Positions 47,041 through 51,249 of a stretch of 51,249 nt of DNA are shown in pieces. The translations under genes and the position numbers were made by a program. The stretch is from Primorskyibacter aestuariivivens (GTDB lineage: Bacteria; Pseudomonadota; Alphaproteobacteria; Rhodobacterales; Rhodobacteraceae). The notes below the pieces were generated by a model. It was not told the DNA's origin. It searched no databases and saw nothing but the letters and a program-made list of their open reading frames with translations. Positions within the stretch are counted from its first letter, which is position 1, and every line of letters begins with the position of its first letter. The stretch covers positions 1 to 51,249 of the forward strand of contig NZ_JAQIOZ010000027.1 in NCBI RefSeq assembly GCF_028023675.1. The letters run 5' to 3'.

Positions 47041-49751
47041 TGCGCAGTCTTTTGCTCCGCCTCGCCGCCACCCTGCCAGTGGCTCTGGGCCTGGGCCAGA
47101 TCGCCGGGGCGACCACGCTGGACTATGCCTTTTTGCCGCCTGCGGTCGAACAGCAGGACTTGTGCGGCGGCCCGCGCAACGCAAAACCCGACGACCTGAG
47201 CACCGGGCAACGCCAGGACCGGCTGACCGACAAGGAACGCATCCGGTTCCTCAACAACGACATCCGCCGCTATCAGACCGAGAACCCGTCACGCCATTTC
47301 AGATTTGTCACAGCCCTGATCGACCGTTTGTCATCGCTGGATGAAAACTTCGACAGCAATGACGCGCGCCTTGCCAAGATTGGTCTTTACCTCGATGCCG
47401 GGCGGTTTGCGGCCTTGCAAGAGGCCGGGCTGGTCGATCAACTGGTGGCACAGCGCGACGACCTGAACTACGCCCAACAAATGCGTGTCGCGCAGTTTCT
47501 GCTCAGCGGGATCGGCACGGCGCAGAACATCGACCTGGCGCATGAGATCATCCGCGAAGCAGGGTTTGCGGGCAACGCGGACGCGCTGCTTTTTCTGGCG
47601 CGCAAAAGCCTGGATCAGACACCCGTAGAAGGCTGGGATGCCCCTGTCGATCTGACCGTGACAATGGCGTTTGGCGGGCTGCTTGGTCAAATGGATGGCG
47701 CGGTTTGCCGCCGCGCCATGCGCATCGCCGAGGAATACCTGTCTGGCGGATTGGTCAGCCGGAACGAGGATATTGCGCTGGCGTGGTTCCGCTTTGCCGC
47801 TGATCTGGGACATCCAGAGGCCGCGTGGCGGGTGGTCGAACATTACCTGACCGCCGCGCCGCAGGATCGTGACCCACATGAATTGCAGCGCTATCTGGAA
47901 TGGGCCGTGGATCGCGGGATCACGCTCACCGACGCCGCATTGGCACAGCTGAAGCCCGGCACTGTGATGAATGCCAATGAGCTTCGCGCGCTGTTGGGTC
48001 CCAACGTGCCGGACCGGCCATTGGGGACACATCCGCCCATGTCGCGGCTTGTCCAGCTTTCGGTGAATATCGACAGTCTCGAGGCAAGCGAAGGCGGCCC
48101 GTACCTGAGCTATCTCCGTGAAATCAGCCAGCTTGACGGTGCCCCCGGTGCGGTCTTCACCGATCTGGCCAAGGAGATTTTCGTCCGGCGCGGTCGCTGG
48201 GCCGGTGAGGCCGAAGCGATGCCGTTTCTCGTTGAGGCCGCACGGCGCGACGATCCGGAAGGCATGCGCATTCTGGCCGAGCGGCTCATCCGGCAGCGCC
48301 GTGACCCGGTCATGCTGAACCGCGCAGCCGATCTCCTGATGGATGCGGGCACCCGTCTGGGCGATGCTCAGGCGCTGGCCGATCTGGACAAGCTGTTCCG
48401 CTGTCAGGCCCCGGATGCCCCGCGCCTGCAAGAGGCCGATCACTGGGCGCGTGCTTACAAGGCATCGGGCCATCAGTCTGTCCAAATCGGCGCAAGCGAT
48501 CTGGTCGCGCTGGACCGCACGCGCGATCCCTGGACGCTGGCCGAACTTCAGACACAGGCCTTGCAACGCCGCCCGGGTGCCCTTTCGGCCTTCTTGCTGC
48601 GTGTGCAGGACGATCCGATAGCCACGTTGCGCGCCAAACGGGCCTGGGCCGATCGGGCAGACAATTCCGACAAGACGATGGAAGAGTTTGCCAAGCTGGT
48701 TTTCGAGACGAACCGGTCCCCCGCCGAACGCCGCGCCGCTGTCGAATTCTTTCGTCGTGTCTATGTGAACAATGGCGTAACCACCGCGCTCGATCTGGCC
48801 ATCGCGCTGGTCGAGGATGCGGGGCGCAACCCGGACGTCGCGGATGAAATCCTGCGTCTTTTGCAGCAGGCCGGCAATCGGGGCGAAGGCGCTGCGATCA
48901 GGCTTTTGGCACGGCTGACAGGTTCGGAAGCTGAGACTTATCGCAGCTTTGCCGATATTATCGAGGCGCGCGGAGATTTCCTGGCCAAGATGTTCGCCCT
49001 GCCCCATGTGCCCCCGGAAAAGCAGGACAGCTATTTTGATCGGGCCGTTGCCCTGATGGCCTGCACCACTAAGGACGTGGCCGAACTGGGCGAAGCCCGC
49101 GCCATTCTGGACCAGCGGGACAAGGCCTTTCACTGGCGCAAGGTCGGCTTGAGCCTCGAAGGCGGTCATGTGCTGGCCAAGCTGCGCCTGTCGGACCGCC
49201 AGATGGCGGATTATCGTGCGCCCGAGCCTCCCGCGACAGAGGTTCTGGTGAAACGCGCACGCGAAGCGGGTGGCGCGGCAGAACAGATCCAGCTGTTTCG
49301 GCTGACAGCCAATCCCGAACTCGCAAGCTATGACCCCGATGCCGCCGCCAGGCATTTCGCGGAGATTGTCGCCATTGCCGATGTGAAGACGCTAAACTGG
49401 GCGCTGGATCACCTGACCACCGCAGATCCGCAGTTTCGCGAAGCATTGCAGACCCATCTTGACCTTGTAGCGCTTGCCCAACGCAGCGCCGAAGCGGGCA
49501 TTCCGGCGGGTATGGAACTCTATGCGGGGATCTTGATGCAGCGCAATGATCTGCGATCATCGCTTGAGTGGCTGCGCAGGGCTGCAGAGGCCGGGCGCGT
49601 ATCGGCAATGGCCGATCTTGGGCTTGCGCTGGCCATGGCCAAGGGGACCGACAGGGACCTGAATTCTGCCGCCACCTGGCTCGACAAGGCTGCACGCGGC
49701 GGGCATGGCCGTGCCGCACATCTGTTGAAATTGCTTGATCTGGAGGAATGA
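47040..49751 (+). CDS. Large SEL1/TPR-repeat periplasmic protein, possible AlgK counterpart
   Basis: A 903-residue exported protein with signal peptide SLLLRLAATLPVALGLGQIAG. The mature chain is a long helical solenoid; SEL1-type repeats are clear near 230-265 (YLSGGLVSRNEDIALAWFRF, AADLGHPEAAWRVVEHY) and at the C-terminus (YAGILMQRNDLRSSLEWLRR, GLALAMAKGTDRDLNSAATW, LDKAARGGHGRAAHLLKLL). AlgK of Pseudomonas, an SLR lipoprotein of about 450 residues, holds the periplasmic complex to the porin AlgE. This protein is twice as long and has no lipobox. The ATG at 47040 overlaps the algX stop by one base. Confidence 0.8.
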   Translation: MRSLLLRLAATLPVALGLGQIAGATTLDYAFLPPAVEQQDLCGGPRNAKPDDLSTGQRQDRLTDKERIRFLNNDIRRYQTENPSRHFRFVTALIDRLSSLDENFDSNDARLAKIGLYLDAGRFAALQEAGLVDQLVAQRDDLNYAQQMRVAQFLLSGIGTAQNIDLAHEIIREAGFAGNADALLFLARKSLDQTPVEGWDAPVDLTVTMAFGGLLGQMDGAVCRRAMRIAEEYLSGGLVSRNEDIALAWFRFAADLGHPEAAWRVVEHYLTAAPQDRDPHELQRYLEWAVDRGITLTDAALAQLKPGTVMNANELRALLGPNVPDRPLGTHPPMSRLVQLSVNIDSLEASEGGPYLSYLREISQLDGAPGAVFTDLAKEIFVRRGRWAGEAEAMPFLVEAARRDDPEGMRILAERLIRQRRDPVMLNRAADLLMDAGTRLGDAQALADLDKLFRCQAPDAPRLQEADHWARAYKASGHQSVQIGASDLVALDRTRDPWTLAELQTQALQRRPGALSAFLLRVQDDPIATLRAKRAWADRADNSDKTMEEFAKLVFETNRSPAERRAAVEFFRRVYVNNGVTTALDLAIALVEDAGRNPDVADEILRLLQQAGNRGEGAAIRLLARLTGSEAETYRSFADIIEARGDFLAKMFALPHVPPEKQDSYFDRAVALMACTTKDVAELGEARAILDQRDKAFHWRKVGLSLEGGHVLAKLRLSDRQMADYRAPEPPATEVLVKRAREAGGAAEQIQLFRLTANPELASYDPDAAARHFAEIVAIADVKTLNWALDHLTTADPQFREALQTHLDLVALAQRSAEAGIPAGMELYAGILMQRNDLRSSLEWLRRAAEAGRVSAMADLGLALAMAKGTDRDLNSAATWLDKAARGGHGRAAHLLKLLDLEE

Positions 49752-50767
49752 TGAAACGCAGTGTCGCCATGACCTGCCTGACCGTTTTTGTCCTTGGCCT
49801 GACGGCAGAACGCGCCGTCGCGTTCGAATGTCCCGCCACCCCTGAACCGGTCCTGACGATGGAATATGACAGCCGGTACGAGGAAGATGACGACACCCGG
49901 TCCGAGATCGACGAGGACGCCAATGACGCGGTCAATGCCTCTCAGAAACCGGTGGATGACTTCATCCGTTTGCTGGCCGACAGCGCAAACCGTATCTTTG
50001 ACGAAGGCGCAGATCAAGGTGCCATCGCAGATTGCGTGGTCGCGCAAGTTGCGGAATGGGCTCGGCGCGATGCCCTGCTCGACCTGCGCACCGACACCGT
50101 CCGCCTGACATTCGGTTCTCGGTTGGCTGGGATATCGCTGGCATTGCGGCAGGTGGTCGGCCATGGCGGCACATCCGACGATTGGCAGGCGATCCGCAGC
50201 TGGCTCAGGACCTTGAGCACCGCACAGCTGGAGTTCTGGGAGCAGGAGGCCACATCGGGCGCCAAGAGAGGCAATCTGCGCGCCTGGGCCGCACTTGGCA
50301 TCGCGGCCGCCGCTGACCTTCTGGACGACCCGGTGTTGCACGGGTGGTCTGCCTGGTCCACGCGCTATGTCTTGTGCTCGGCCAACCCCGATGGCAGCCT
50401 ACCTCAGGAAATGCGCCGCGGCCGTCTCGCGCTGCACTATCAGTTGCACGCGGTGGCCCCGCTTGTGGTGACAACACGGCTTCTGGCAGATCGTGGCTAC
50501 AGCTTGCAAGATGACTGTGAAGCGGCCCTGATGCGGGTCGTGACGTTCACGTTAGCGGACGTGGAGACAGGTGAGCGGACACAGGACATCACCGGCGAAA
50601 CGCAAACTTTTTTCGACGGTTCGGCAGAGATTTCCGCCTATCACCTGGCCTGGCTGGAGGCCTTTATTTCCCTTGTCCCGGCAGCGCCCGAAGCGCAGGA
50701 AAAAGCGGCGCAGTACCGCCCTCTTTCAAGCTCGAAACTCGGCGGAGAGCAAACCCACCTTTGGTGA
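49751..50767 (+). CDS. algL: AlgL-like PL5 alginate lyase homologue with catalytic His replaced
   Basis: A 338-residue exported protein (signal peptide CLTVFVLGLTAERAVAF). It aligns along its length with PL5 AlgL: CPATPEPVLTMEYDSRYE, CVVAQVAEWARRDALL, GSLPQEMRRGRLALHYQLHA, and SSSKLGGEQTHLW at the end. In PL5 enzymes the active site has Asn-His and, 54 residues after the His, Tyr with Arg seven before it (H202/R249/Y256). Here N175 is kept, the His is Leu176, and R223 and Y230 are at the expected spacing. The Lys66 equivalent is Arg42. Lyase activity is probably impaired, so it may only bind polymer. GGAGG precedes the second ATG, chosen as start. Confidence 0.85.
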   Translation: MKRSVAMTCLTVFVLGLTAERAVAFECPATPEPVLTMEYDSRYEEDDDTRSEIDEDANDAVNASQKPVDDFIRLLADSANRIFDEGADQGAIADCVVAQVAEWARRDALLDLRTDTVRLTFGSRLAGISLALRQVVGHGGTSDDWQAIRSWLRTLSTAQLEFWEQEATSGAKRGNLRAWAALGIAAAADLLDDPVLHGWSAWSTRYVLCSANPDGSLPQEMRRGRLALHYQLHAVAPLVVTTRLLADRGYSLQDDCEAALMRVVTFTLADVETGERTQDITGETQTFFDGSAEISAYHLAWLEAFISLVPAAPEAQEKAAQYRPLSSSKLGGEQTHLW

Positions 50768-50786
50768 CGGACAACGCCCACAGCCG

Positions 50787-50808
50787 CCATCCGGCAGGTC
50801 ACGGATGG
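50787..50808 (+). terminator. Stem-loop after the alginate-like operon
   Basis: CCATCCG and CGGATGG form a 7-bp stem with an 8-base loop 20 bp beyond the algL stop. There is no U-tract, so intrinsic termination is uncertain. Confidence 0.35.
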
Positions 50809-50874
50809 GGTTGGTAAAAAACTGCAAAAACCCACTGGACACCGCCCGCCCCCTCACATAGAACGCGCGCACCC

Positions 50875-50889
50875 GAACGTACTACGTTC
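50875..50889. repeat. Perfect 15-bp palindrome before tRNA-Phe
   Basis: GAACGTA-C-TACGTTC is a perfect interrupted palindrome ending 6 bp before the tRNA. It could be a regulator or recombinase site; nothing more can be seen. Confidence 0.35.
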
Positions 50890-50895
50890 ACCCGT

Positions 50896-50970
50896 GCCCG
50901 GGTAGCTCAGGGGTAGAGCAGTGGATTGAAAATCCTCGTGTCGGTGGTTCGATTCCGCCCCCGGGCACCA
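50896..50970 (+). tRNA. tRNA-Phe (anticodon GAA)
   Basis: Acceptor stem GCCCGGG/CCCGGGC, D stem GCTC/GAGC, anticodon loop TTGAAAA with GAA, T arm GGTGG-TTCGATT-CCGCC and encoded CCA. The anticodon stem GTGGA/TCCTC has one T-T mismatch. Confidence 0.95.
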
Positions 50971-50998
50971 CTTTTCAAAGTAAAATCAAAACACTAGC

Positions 50999-51057
50999 CA
51001 TCGCACAGTTTTTACTTCGTGCGTTACACACTCATCGCACAGTTTTGTGGTGCGTTG
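50999..51057 (+). repeat. Two imperfect tandem repeats downstream of tRNA-Phe
   Basis: CATCGCACAGTTTT occurs at 50999-51012 and again at 51033-51046, each followed a few bases later by GTGCGTT. The unit is about 34 bp. CATCGCAC and GTGCG-TTGATG can also pair, so each unit may fold. Possible 3' signal of the tRNA or a recombination site. Confidence 0.4.
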
Positions 51058-51133
51058 ATGGGCGCTGGGCGGACTGAAAAGCTGTGTTGAACACAGTGTT
51101 TGGAATCAATGTGTTGGCCACAGCAAGTGGAAC

Positions 51134-51249
51134 TGAGCTACTCCCCAGTGTTTGGACAGTGTTCAGCGTAAATTAAGCTACTCTTTGCTCCTGCTGACCT
51201 GATTGGGTTTCGTCTTTTCTTAGCCAGTAGACCACGGCTGGGGGTTTGC
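51134..51249 (-). mobile_element. Probable end of an insertion sequence (continues beyond window)
   Basis: From 51134 the sequence TGAGCTACTCCCCAGTGTTT resembles the terminal repeat of IS3-like elements. Inside it, on the minus strand, an open frame enters from the right edge and ends with TAA at 51173-51175; its last 24 residues are KPPAVVYWLRKDETQ followed by SGQQEQRVA, which looks like a transposase C-terminus. Family assignment is by memory of similar ends and is tentative. Confidence 0.45.

Noticed and set aside
47331-49355. Reverse 674-codon frame
   Set aside because: Antisense of the 903-residue repeat protein, which has the signal peptide and repeats.

Overview
The window reads as a chromosomal segment of a marine alphaproteobacterium, most probably a Roseobacter-group Rhodobacteraceae. 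The reasons are high GC with strong GC3 bias, a sodium-pumping NADH:quinone oxidoreductase (nqrA-F), a TRAP transporter tied to a flavoprotein dehydrogenase, a CoA-dependent carnitine/butyrobetaine-type cluster, and tRNA and protein sequences typical of that group. Assignment is by recognition only; no database search was possible.

Layout, left to right. 1-3.5 kb: the tail of an insertion-sequence transposase, a YcaQ-type DNA glycosylase gene, a LacI-family regulator facing a decayed flavin-dependent halogenase, and tRNA-Arg(CCT). 3.5-10.6 kb: a leftward operon with TRAP permeases and binding protein, a three-subunit amino-acid/opine-type dehydrogenase and a Rid protein, facing a LysR regulator. 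10.6-13 kb: UDP-glucose dehydrogenase and a UDP-glucuronate epimerase-like gene. 13-20.5 kb: nqrABCDEF, with the maturation genes apbE and nqrM divergent across a palindrome-bearing promoter region. 20.5-27.2 kb: a CBS-domain protein, a small membrane protein, an arsenic operon (ArsR-ArsC fusion, GAPDH, ArsJ) and modABC. 27.2-31.8 kb: a sulfide-oxidation group (SulP, DUF442-SQR fusion, persulfide-dioxygenase-like hydrolase). 31.9-36.9 kb: an acyl-CoA dehydrogenase, NDP-forming acyl-CoA synthetase and enoyl-CoA hydratase with a divergent GlxA/AraC regulator.

36.9-50.8 kb is the most unusual part. A secreted polysaccharide-lyase-like gene faces a tightly coupled nine-gene operon related to the Pseudomonas alginate operon: algD, alg8, alg44, algA, algG, a helical secreted protein, algX, a 903-residue repeat protein, algL. 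AlgD and Alg8 look intact. Key residues known from Pseudomonas appear missing or replaced in the modifying or regulatory parts of Alg44 (c-di-GMP motif), AlgA (isomerase zinc histidines), AlgG (DPHD), AlgX (Ser and His of the SGNH triad) and AlgL (catalytic His). No algE, algI, algJ or algF is visible. The reading frames are open and overlapping, so this looks like a retained, re-purposed system for an unmodified or chemically different polymannuronate-like exopolysaccharide.

50.8-51.2 kb: tRNA-Phe(GAA), short repeats, and the likely end of a second insertion sequence entering from the right.
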